A DNA stretch of 45,058 bases from Brevundimonas sp. AAP58 (lineage in GTDB: Bacteria > Pseudomonadota > Alphaproteobacteria > Caulobacterales > Caulobacteraceae). The stretch's first letter is position 1. Each line of letters starts with the position of its first letter. Shown in pieces: positions 18,517 through 26,914 of the stretch. The stretch spans positions 1 through 45,058 of the forward strand of contig NZ_LJHU01000053.1 of NCBI RefSeq assembly GCF_001295975.1, written 5' to 3'. The position numbers were made by a program, and so were the translations under genes. The notes beneath the pieces were generated by a model. The model made no database searches, was not told the origin of the DNA, and saw only the letters and a list, made by a program, of their open reading frames with translations.

Positions 18517-20127
18517 ATGACTGACGCCGCCTGGACCGCCTTCGACGCCGCCGCCGACCGGGACCGCGAGGCATGTATCCTGGACCAGTTCGCGGCCGAT
18601 CCCGAGCGGCTGTCGCGGATGACGCTGGAGGCGGCGGGCCTGTGGCTGGACCTGTCCAAGCAGAGCTGGACGCGGAAGGCCTTCGAGGCGTGCTTGGGCC
18701 TGGCGCGCTCCGCCAATGTAGAGAGGGCTCGCGGCCAGCTGTTCGGTGGAGACGCCATCAACTTTACTGAAGGCCGCGCGGTGCTCCATCCCGCCTTGCG
18801 CGCCGGGCCCGGGGGAAACTTCGTTGCCTTGGGCGAGCCGGTGTCGGACGAGGTCGACACCGTGCGCCGGGCGATGGCCGACTATGCCAACGCCGTGCGC
18901 GAGGGTCGCGAGACTGGCGCGACCGGCAAGGCGTTCAAGGCCATCGTCCACGTCGGCATCGGCGGGTCGGACCTGGGGCCGCGTCTGGTCTGGGACGCCC
19001 TGCGTCCGCTGGACCCGGCCATCGATGTGCGCTTCGTCGCCAACATTGATCCCCGCGACATGGCCGAGGCCCTGACCGGACTGGATCCCGAGACGACCCT
19101 GGTGATCGTCGTATCCAAGACCTTCACGACGCAGGAGACGCTGGCCAACGCCGACCTCGCCAAGGCCTGGCTGGCCAAGACCCTGCCCGAAGCCGGACGC
19201 GAGAAGCACATCATCGGGGTGACGGCGGCGCCGGAGCGGGCGGAAGGCTTTGGCTGCGGCCGGACCTTCGCCTTCCGCGACTGGGTGGGGGGGCGCTACT
19301 CCCTGTGGTCGGCGGTCAGCCTCTCGTGCGTGATCGGCCTGGGGCCGGAGGTGTTCGGGCGAATGCTGGAGGGTGCCTGGGCCATGGACGAGCACTTCCT
19401 GTCCGCGCCGCTGGAGCGGAACGCCCCGGTGCTGATGGCGCTGGCCCAGGTGTGGAACGTCGACGGGCTGAAGCGGCGGGCGCGGACGGTCGCGCCTTAT
19501 GCCCACGGCCTGCGCCGCCTGCCCGCCTTCCTGCAGCAGCTGGAGATGGAGTCGAACGGCAAGCGGGTGCGCCGGGACGGCTCGCCCGCCACGCGCGGTA
19601 CCTGTCCGTTGGTGTTCGGAGAGCCCGGCACCAACGGCCAGCACGCCTTCTTCCAGCAGATCCATCAGGGACCCGAGGTGGTGCCCGCCGAGTTCGTGGT
19701 CGTGCGCAGAACACAGGGCGACGCGGTGGAGGCTCCCCCCGAGTCTCCCCTGTGGGCCAATGCGCTGGCGCAAGGACAGGCCCTGATGCAGGGCAAGACG
19801 ACCGAGGCCGCCCGCGCCGAACTGTCAGGCCTCGATCCCGCCGAGGCCGACCGGCTGGCGGCGCACAAGACGTTTCCGGGCAACCGGCCCTCGACCACGA
19901 TCGTGATGGAGGCCCTGACCCCCGAGGCGTTGGGCGCCCTGATCGCGCTCTATGAGCACAAGACCTTCGTCGAGGGCGTGATCTGGGACATCAACAGTTT
20001 CGACCAGTGGGGCGTCGAGCTGGGCAAGGTGCTGGCCAAGGCCATCCTGAAGGACGTCGAGGCTGGCCGGCCGTCAGAGGAACTGGACCCGTCGACGGCC
20101 GATCTGCTGGCTCGCCTCATCGGCTGA
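18517..20127 (+). CDS. pgi: Glucose-6-phosphate isomerase
   Basis: Interconverts glucose-6-phosphate and fructose-6-phosphate, linking glycolysis or Entner-Doudoroff flux to gluconeogenesis. It has 536 residues, a normal bacterial length. Seen: VHVGIGGSDLGPRLV (sugar-phosphate binding), SKTFTTQET, the PGI signature DWVGGRYSLWSAVS, the catalytic Glu in QLEMESNGK, His in GTNGQHAFFQ, and Lys in the second signature VIWDINSFDQWGVELGK. The start is the ATG at 18517; the upstream ribosome binding site is weak. It is convergent with the glycine-zipper gene, only 12 bases apart. Confidence 0.98.
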   Translation: MTDAAWTAFDAAADRDREACILDQFAADPERLSRMTLEAAGLWLDLSKQSWTRKAFEACLGLARSANVERARGQLFGGDAINFTEGRAVLHPALRAGPGGNFVALGEPVSDEVDTVRRAMADYANAVREGRETGATGKAFKAIVHVGIGGSDLGPRLVWDALRPLDPAIDVRFVANIDPRDMAEALTGLDPETTLVIVVSKTFTTQETLANADLAKAWLAKTLPEAGREKHIIGVTAAPERAEGFGCGRTFAFRDWVGGRYSLWSAVSLSCVIGLGPEVFGRMLEGAWAMDEHFLSAPLERNAPVLMALAQVWNVDGLKRRARTVAPYAHGLRRLPAFLQQLEMESNGKRVRRDGSPATRGTCPLVFGEPGTNGQHAFFQQIHQGPEVVPAEFVVVRRTQGDAVEAPPESPLWANALAQGQALMQGKTTEAARAELSGLDPAEADRLAAHKTFPGNRPSTTIVMEALTPEALGALIALYEHKTFVEGVIWDINSFDQWGVELGKVLAKAILKDVEAGRPSEELDPSTADLLARLIG

Positions 20128-20139
20128 GACGAGCCGGTT

Positions 20140-20733
20140 TCAGTAGTTGCGCCAGCGGCGGTCGTCGCGGCGATCATCCCGGCGGTCGCGGCGGTCATCC
20201 CGACGGTCGTAACGCCAGTCCCGACGATGGTCGCGGCGGTCATCGCGCAGGATGGCGCGCTCGCGGCGGTCGTAGCCATCGCGGCTGTTGATGCCGTTCT
20301 CGCGTTCCCAGTGGCCGCGGTTCCGCCAGCAGCGCCCATCGCGATAGTAGTCGCAGTCGACCCGGTAGGAACCGTAGCTGCTGTAGCCATAGCCATAGGC
20401 AGGATAGACCGGGGCATAGCTGTAGCCATAGGAACCGCCATAGCTGCGATAGCCTCGGTGATCGTTGTCGGAGGCGGCAACGCCGAGGGCGGCACCCGCC
20501 AAGGCTCCTGTGGCGACGGACCGTCCGTCGCCGTCACCGATGATGGCCCCGGCGATGCCTCCGACGACGGCACCGATGATGGCGTTCTCTGCCACGTCAT
20601 CATCGTCGTCGTGACGATCATAATGACGGCGGTCGTAACGGCTCTGGGCCTCGGCGGGCGCGGCCACGGCGGCCAGACCCGAGGACAGGACGAGGGCGGC
20701 GGCCCCGGCGACGAATAGACGGTTGATCTTCAT
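20140..20733 (-). CDS. Exported glycine-zipper protein with an Arg/Asp repeat tail
   Basis: A 197-residue predicted secreted or envelope protein. It has a signal peptide (MKINRLFVAGAAALVLSS... to about residue 29) and a short acidic patch (HDDDDDVAEN). A glycine-zipper segment (AIIGAVVGGIAGAIIGDGDG, then GALAGAALGVAASD) fits outer-membrane-associated 17-kDa-antigen-like proteins. A Tyr/Gly/Ser-rich stretch with one Cys pair (CDYYRDGRCW) follows. The C terminus is an almost pure Arg/Asp tail of DRRDDRR-type units. ATG 20733 is chosen because AGGGG precedes it; a GTG seven codons upstream is possible. The tail repeats at DNA level as degenerate 12-base units. Function unknown. Confidence 0.82.
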   Translation of the reverse strand: MKINRLFVAGAAALVLSSGLAAVAAPAEAQSRYDRRHYDRHDDDDDVAENAIIGAVVGGIAGAIIGDGDGRSVATGALAGAALGVAASDNDHRGYRSYGGSYGYSYAPVYPAYGYGYSSYGSYRVDCDYYRDGRCWRNRGHWERENGINSRDGYDRRERAILRDDRRDHRRDWRYDRRDDRRDRRDDRRDDRRWRNY

Positions 20734-20869
20734 GATGCCCCTCGATGCCTTCACGGCGACCTTCGCTCAGCCGTGAGCGAACAGCGACTGACAAAACCGG
20801 TTTGCGCCTCGAAAGCTGAACGGGCGCGTCAGGATTCCGTTCATCTGGCGTTCATCCGAGCCCCAAGGC

Positions 20870-20898
20870 CTTGACGCGAAGGGCACCCGGACCTATTT
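20870..20898 (+). promoter_or_regulatory. Sigma-32-like heat-shock promoter of groESL
   Basis: CTTGAC (20870-20875), 16 bases, then CCTATTT (20892-20898). This is close to the alphaproteobacterial heat-shock sigma pattern and is immediately upstream of CIRCE. It lies about 97 bases before groES. Confidence 0.65.
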
Positions 20899-20908
20899 CG
20901 ACGGCGCG

Positions 20909-20935
20909 TTAGCACTCGACGGTCACGGCTGCTAA
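20909..20935 (+). promoter_or_regulatory. CIRCE operator (HrcA-binding) of groESL
   Basis: The left arm TTAGCACTC (20909-20917) is the perfect consensus. It is followed by a 9-base spacer and the right arm GGCTGCTAA (20927-20935), which matches GAGTGCTAA at 7 of 9. HrcA binds CIRCE and represses chaperonin genes. Position just downstream of the promoter fits repression. Confidence 0.88.
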
Positions 20936-20994
20936 TCCGTGCCGCAGGGCGGCTGACTGAAGACCTTATTTCGAGCTCATCGGAGAACTCACAG

Positions 20995-21282
20995 ATGGCG
21001 TTTCGTCCTCTCGGCGACCGCGTGCTGGTCAAGCGCGTGGAAGAAGAATCCAAGACCAAGGGCGGGATCATCATCCCCGACACCGCCAAGGAAAAGCCCC
21101 AGGAAGGCGAAGTGATCTCGGTTGGCCCCGGCCTGCGCGACGAGACCGGCAAGGTCAATGCGCTGGAGCTGAAGGCCGGCGACCGCATCCTGTTCGGCAA
21201 GTGGTCGGGCACCGAGGTCAAGCTGGAAGGCGAAGACCTGATCATCATGAAGGAGTCGGACGTCCTGGGCGTGCTCGCCTGA
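20995..21282 (+). CDS. groES: Co-chaperonin GroES (Cpn10)
   Basis: The 95-residue heptameric lid of the GroEL folding chamber. It starts [25 protein letters not shown] after GGAGA. The mobile loop [21 protein letters not shown] and the end [21 protein letters not shown] are typical. It is the first gene of the groES-groEL operon, with 57 bases to groEL, under the sigma-32-like promoter and CIRCE seen upstream. Confidence 0.99.
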   Translation: MAFRPLGDRVLVKRVEEESKTKGGIIIPDTAKEKPQEGEVISVGPGLRDETGKVNALELKAGDRILFGKWSGTEVKLEGEDLIIMKESDVLGVLA

Positions 21283-21312
21283 GCACCCGGCGTTTCGCCT
21301 TCGTTTCCGTAA

Positions 21313-22983
<1,671 letters not shown>

Positions 22984-23017
22984 GAAGTCCGGTCACTTAC
23001 GACTGACTGAAATCGAG

Positions 23018-23049
23018 AGGGCGGGTCCGGCGACGGGCCCGCCCTTTTT
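23018..23049 (+). terminator. Intrinsic terminator of groESL
   Basis: An 11-bp stem, AGGGCGGGTCC (23018-23028) with GGGCCCGCCCT (23035-23045) with one T-G wobble, followed by TTTTT. It begins 34 bases after the groEL stop. Confidence 0.92.
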
Positions 23050-23094
23050 CATGTGCCGACGAATGGCCGGCACGCGCGTGCCATCGAGGGCCGA

Positions 23095-24099
23095 TCAGGC
23101 TGGCAGCACGCGCACCGCGTCGGGCTCGGCGACGACATGCACCGGCCCGGTCGCCGGCGCGCTCAGACGGACGCGAAGCGGACCCGCCGCCGTCTCCACT
23201 CGAGCCATCCAGCAGTCGCCCGAGAAACCGCACTCGACGACCTGCCCAGCCAGACCGTCGTTCGCCAGACGCAGACGCTCTGGCCTGACGGCGATCTGAA
23301 CCGGTCCGTCGGCGTCAGCGGGCAACGGGCCAAACGGGCTGTGAACGACGCCATCGGCAGCGATGGCCCTGAGGACGTTGACCGGTCCCAGCAGGCGCGC
23401 GGCAGTCGCCGACACCGGATGGTCATAAACGGACCGAGGCGATCCGGTCTGGATCAACCTGCCGTTCTCCAGCAGGGCCAACTGGTCGACCATGCCCATC
23501 GCCTCCTGGGCGTCATGGGTCACGATGACGGCCGTGGAGCCGGTGTCGCGCAGAAGGCGGATCACATCGTCCCTGACCGACTGACGCAGATGGGCATCAA
23601 GGGCGGAAAAGGGCTCGTCGAACAGGACCACACGCGGCTCCGGTGCCAAGGCGCGCGCCAGGGCCACACGCTGCTGTTCGCCTCCGGACAGGGCGTGGGG
23701 ATGGCGATGGGCCAGGTGGGCCAGGCCGACGCGATCCAGCCATGCGAGCGCGGTTTCGCGCCGTGCGGCAGCTTTCCCCTTCAGCCCAAAAGCGACGTTC
23801 TGGAGCGCGGTCATGTGGGGAAAGAGCGCGAAGTCCTGAAAGACCAGGGCGACCCCGCGCTGCTCAATCGGCATCCAGTGACCGGAGGAGGCGACGAGAC
23901 TTCCCGAGATCGACAGGGAGCCGGCGTCCGGGGTCTCCAGGCCCGCGATGAGCCGAAGGAGCGTCGTCTTGCCGCCGCCCGAGGGGCCAAGGAGCGCAAG
24001 AATGCGGCCAGGCTCGAGCGTCAGGGAAACGTCATCGACCGCAGCGCGACCGCTGAAGCGTCGGGTGACGCGATCAAGAACGATCGCGGGCTCAGCCAC
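23095..24099 (-). CDS. fbpC: Ferric iron ABC transporter, ATP-binding protein
   Basis: A 334-residue ATPase that powers import by the FbpAB-type transporter. Walker A is GPSGGGKTT (near residues 38-46), the Q-loop is VFQDFALFPH, the ABC signature is LSGGEQQRVALARAL, Walker B is RVVLFDEPFSALD, and the switch His is in VIVTHDAQEA. The C-terminal 100 residues form a TOBE-like domain (IAVRPERLRL). It starts at a GTG whose codon overlaps the end of the permease gene by 8 bases, so it is translationally coupled. It is last in the operon and its stop is near the groESL terminator, which faces the other way. Confidence 0.95.
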   Translation of the reverse strand: MAEPAIVLDRVTRRFSGRAAVDDVSLTLEPGRILALLGPSGGGKTTLLRLIAGLETPDAGSLSISGSLVASSGHWMPIEQRGVALVFQDFALFPHMTALQNVAFGLKGKAAARRETALAWLDRVGLAHLAHRHPHALSGGEQQRVALARALAPEPRVVLFDEPFSALDAHLRQSVRDDVIRLLRDTGSTAVIVTHDAQEAMGMVDQLALLENGRLIQTGSPRSVYDHPVSATAARLLGPVNVLRAIAADGVVHSPFGPLPADADGPVQIAVRPERLRLANDGLAGQVVECGFSGDCWMARVETAAGPLRVRLSAPATGPVHVVAEPDAVRVLPA

Positions 24100-25672
24100 G
24101 GGCCGCCCCGATCCTGCCTGTGAGCCACCAGGTGACAGGAAGCGTCAGAAGCACGATGGCCAGGACAGGCCAACCCGCGTTGGCAAGACGTTCATCGCGT
24201 GCGTAGTTGTCGGCCATCACCGCCAGGGTGTCGAAGTTGAAGGGCCTGAGGATCAGGGTCGCGGGAAGCTCCTTGAGCACATCCACAAAAACGATCAAGG
24301 CGGCCGTCAAGGCCGGGCCGGCGATCATCGGCAGATGGATCTTCCATGCGGTCGCGGCCTCGCCCTGCCCCAGCAGGCGCGCGGCCTCGCCCATGGCCGG
24401 CGTGATGCGGGCCAGACCGGCGTCGAGAGGCTCGACCGCGGCGGCCATCAATCGCGCGGCATAGGCGAAGATCAGCAGGGCCAGGGCCGCCAGGGTCGAA
24501 CCGGCGAAACCCGACCAGACCGCTGAGGCGGGGACGAGCAGGCCGATCGCCATGACCGCGCCGGGGGTGGCATAGCCGAGGCTGGCAAGCCGCGCAGTCA
24601 CTGGAATGCGGCGCGCGCCCAGGGCGATGGCGCCGGCCAGAACCAGGGTCGCGGCCGCCCCCGCCAGACCCAAGCCGAGGCTGTTCAGAGCAGCGCGAAC
24701 GAGCCGCCCCATCTCGGGCGTGATGTCGATCGCGCCGATCGTCAGCCAGCCCAGCGGGACCAGCAGACCGAAGGTCACAAGGGCCCCGCAGAAACCGGAG
24801 GCAAGCGCCGCGGGCCATCCCCTGAGGCGCACCGGAGAGATCGCAGGCCCCTCGGCGCGCGCGCTCCCCGCATAGCGGCCTGCCCGATTCTGACGTTCCA
24901 GCCACAAGAGCAGCGCCGCGACGGCGAGCAGAGGCAGTGCCAGGCGCGCCGCGCTTTCAACGGAACCGAGCACGAACCAGGCCCGCACGACGCCAGTCGT
25001 GAGCGTCTGGACGCCCAGGAACTGCACGGCACCATAATCGGCCAGGGTCTCCATCGCGGCCAGGGCCGCGCCCGCGGCGACGGCGGGCCTGGCGAGCGGC
25101 AGGCCGACGCGCAAGGCCAGGCTCAGAGGCGAGGCGCCGAGCAATCGGGCGGCTTCCAGGGTGCGCGCCGCAGGTGTGGCGAGCACTGAACGCACCGTCA
25201 GATAGACATAGGGATAAAAGGCCAGAGTCAGGATGAGGCCGGCACCCCAGAGATTGCGGATGGAACCGGTCCACCCCAGGCCCGCGTCTCTTAGCCAGAC
25301 GCGGAAGGGTCCGCCCACATCCAGAAGGTCCGCGTAACCATAGGCCAGGGCGAAGGCTGGCAGAGCCAGCGGCAAGGCCAGCGCCCAGACGAAGACCGAC
25401 CGGCCGGGAAACCGGTAGAGGCTGACCAGCCACGCGGCTGCGCAACCGAGGATCGACACGCCCGGCAGCACGAGCGCGAGCAGACCGAGCGAAGTGAGGC
25501 CGTAACGCAGCAGATCGGCACTGGCGAAACGCGCATTGGTCGACCCGAGCGCGGCGATGATCACGCCGACCAGCGGAACAATCGCAACCCCGGCCGCGCC
25601 AAGGGCAAGCCCGTGCAGAATCGACGATGGCCGCCCTGGACGAGGGCGGCCACCGGACCGGCTTCTGATCAT
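24092..25672 (-). CDS. fbpB: Ferric iron ABC transporter, permease (fused two-domain)
   Basis: A 526-residue inner-membrane protein with about 12 hydrophobic helices and two ABC permease domains, each with an EAA-type loop: LEAARLLGASPLSLALRVGLPLARPA, and MGEAARLLGQGEAATAWKIHLPMIAGP in the second half. This duplicated layout is typical of iron(III) importers such as FbpB/SfuB. The start is placed at ATG 25672 (MIRSRSGGRP), 8 bases after the substrate-binding gene; a TTG at 25690 that overlaps that gene is possible. It passes Fe3+ from FbpA to the cytoplasm using FbpC. Confidence 0.93.
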   Translation of the reverse strand: MIRSRSGGRPRPGRPSSILHGLALGAAGVAIVPLVGVIIAALGSTNARFASADLLRYGLTSLGLLALVLPGVSILGCAAAWLVSLYRFPGRSVFVWALALPLALPAFALAYGYADLLDVGGPFRVWLRDAGLGWTGSIRNLWGAGLILTLAFYPYVYLTVRSVLATPAARTLEAARLLGASPLSLALRVGLPLARPAVAAGAALAAMETLADYGAVQFLGVQTLTTGVVRAWFVLGSVESAARLALPLLAVAALLLWLERQNRAGRYAGSARAEGPAISPVRLRGWPAALASGFCGALVTFGLLVPLGWLTIGAIDITPEMGRLVRAALNSLGLGLAGAAATLVLAGAIALGARRIPVTARLASLGYATPGAVMAIGLLVPASAVWSGFAGSTLAALALLIFAYAARLMAAAVEPLDAGLARITPAMGEAARLLGQGEAATAWKIHLPMIAGPALTAALIVFVDVLKELPATLILRPFNFDTLAVMADNYARDERLANAGWPVLAIVLLTLPVTWWLTGRIGAARG

Positions 25673-25680
25673 GATCGCGT

Positions 25681-26733
25681 CTAGCGCCAACCGGCCGCCG
25701 ACATCATGGCCAGGGCCTCGGCCTGGCGTGGGCCATAGGCCGAAACGGGCATCGGATGCGCCAGGAAGTCGGCATAGGCGTCGACCGGAGCCGGCGCTGG
25801 CACGTTCGGACTGGCCGGGTACTCATTGTTGTGCTGGCTGACGAGGCTCTGGGCCTCGGGCGAAGCCAGATACTCCAGAAGCCGGACCGCGTTGGCGCGG
25901 TTCGGGGCATTCGCCACGACGCCACCGCCCGAAATGTTCACATGCGCGCCCTGGCCGTCCAGCGACGGGAAGGCCAGGCGCACCCGCGTGGTGATCTCGC
26001 GATCGGCCGCGTCATCGCCACTGGCCAGCCGGATGTAGTAGTAGCTGTTGGTGAGGGCGATCTGGCAGACACCGGCGCCGACGGCCCGGATCTGATCCCT
26101 GTCACCGCCCTCGGGAGGACGAGCCATGTTGGCGACGACGCCCTCGACCCACTGGCGGGCGCGCTCGGGCCCCCAGGCCTCGATCAGGGCACCCACAAGC
26201 GACAGATTATAGACGCTGTCAGCCGAACGGACGCAGAGTTGGCCCCGGAAGCGGGGCGAGGCGATTTCCTCGTAGGTGTCCACTTCCGTCGGCTGAACCC
26301 GGGCCGGGTCGTAGGCCACAATCCGCGCACGGCGGCTGAACCCGAACCACCGCCCTTCGGGGTCGCGCAGATTGGCCGGGATCGCGGCATTCAGGGCTTC
26401 GGAGTTGGCGGGCTGGAAGAGGCCCGCGTTCTGGACCCGCCAAAGCGCCCCGGCGTCGGCCGTCACGAACACGTCAGCCGGACTTGAAGCGCCTTCAGCC
26501 TGCATGCGCGCCAGCAGCTGATCCGCGTTGCCTTCGATCCGGTTGACCCGGATGCCAGTCTGCTCGGTGAAACGCTCATAGAGCAAAAGGTCGCTGTCGT
26601 AGTGCCGGGCCGTGTAGAGATTGACGACACCGGCATCCGTCGACCCCGTGGCCTCGCTGTTCTCGCGCTCTCCGCAACCGGTCAGGGCGATCGCGCCCGC
26701 GATGGCGGCGAGCAGAATCCGGCTGCGGTTCAT
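25681..26733 (-). CDS. fbpA: Ferric iron ABC transporter, substrate-binding lipoprotein
   Basis: A 350-residue FbpA/FutA-type binding protein. It has a lipoprotein signal MNRSRILLAAIAGAIALTGC (Cys20). Family motifs are VVNLYTARHYDSDLLLYERFTEQTGI, SPADVFVTADAGALWRVQNAGLF, WFGFSRRARIVAYDP, TYEEIASPRFRGQLCVR and the tyrosine cluster NSYYYIRL, which in relatives coordinates Fe3+. The start is ATG 26733 after GGAGA. It is first in the operon fbpA-fbpB-fbpC. A Fur-like palindrome at 26759-26773 suggests repression by iron. The metal preference is inferred from family resemblance. Confidence 0.94.
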   Translation of the reverse strand: MNRSRILLAAIAGAIALTGCGERENSEATGSTDAGVVNLYTARHYDSDLLLYERFTEQTGIRVNRIEGNADQLLARMQAEGASSPADVFVTADAGALWRVQNAGLFQPANSEALNAAIPANLRDPEGRWFGFSRRARIVAYDPARVQPTEVDTYEEIASPRFRGQLCVRSADSVYNLSLVGALIEAWGPERARQWVEGVVANMARPPEGGDRDQIRAVGAGVCQIALTNSYYYIRLASGDDAADREITTRVRLAFPSLDGQGAHVNISGGGVVANAPNRANAVRLLEYLASPEAQSLVSQHNNEYPASPNVPAPAPVDAYADFLAHPMPVSAYGPRQAEALAMMSAAGWR

Positions 26734-26758
26734 GACGGTGTCTCCGGGGGCATGTTTT

Positions 26759-26773
26759 TGCGACGGGTTCGCA
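26759..26773 (-). promoter_or_regulatory. Fur-like operator upstream of the iron transporter
   Basis: Perfect 5-base arms TGCGA and TCGCA around cgggt, followed by TTAGCA. The shape resembles alphaproteobacterial Fur boxes (TGC-A ... T-GCA). It lies 25 bases before the fbpA start, where repressor binding would block transcription. No other Fur-like dyad was seen in the shared 181-base region with the M16 protease gene. Confidence 0.5.
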
Positions 26774-26914
26774 TTAGCAGCGGCGGTAGATCATCGCAAC
26801 ACGCGAGGCCGAAAACGGAACTGTGACTCTTTGTTCATGTTCCAGCGACGGAGATTGCGTCGCCGTGATCGGTGGTTAAGGTTCGCCCGCTTTTCAGGAA
26901 AAGGACTGTTTTCC

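Noticed and set aside
20140..20300. Short direct repeats that might suggest a CRISPR array
   Set aside because: They are degenerate 12-base units that encode the Arg/Asp tail of a protein in frame; there are no spacers.
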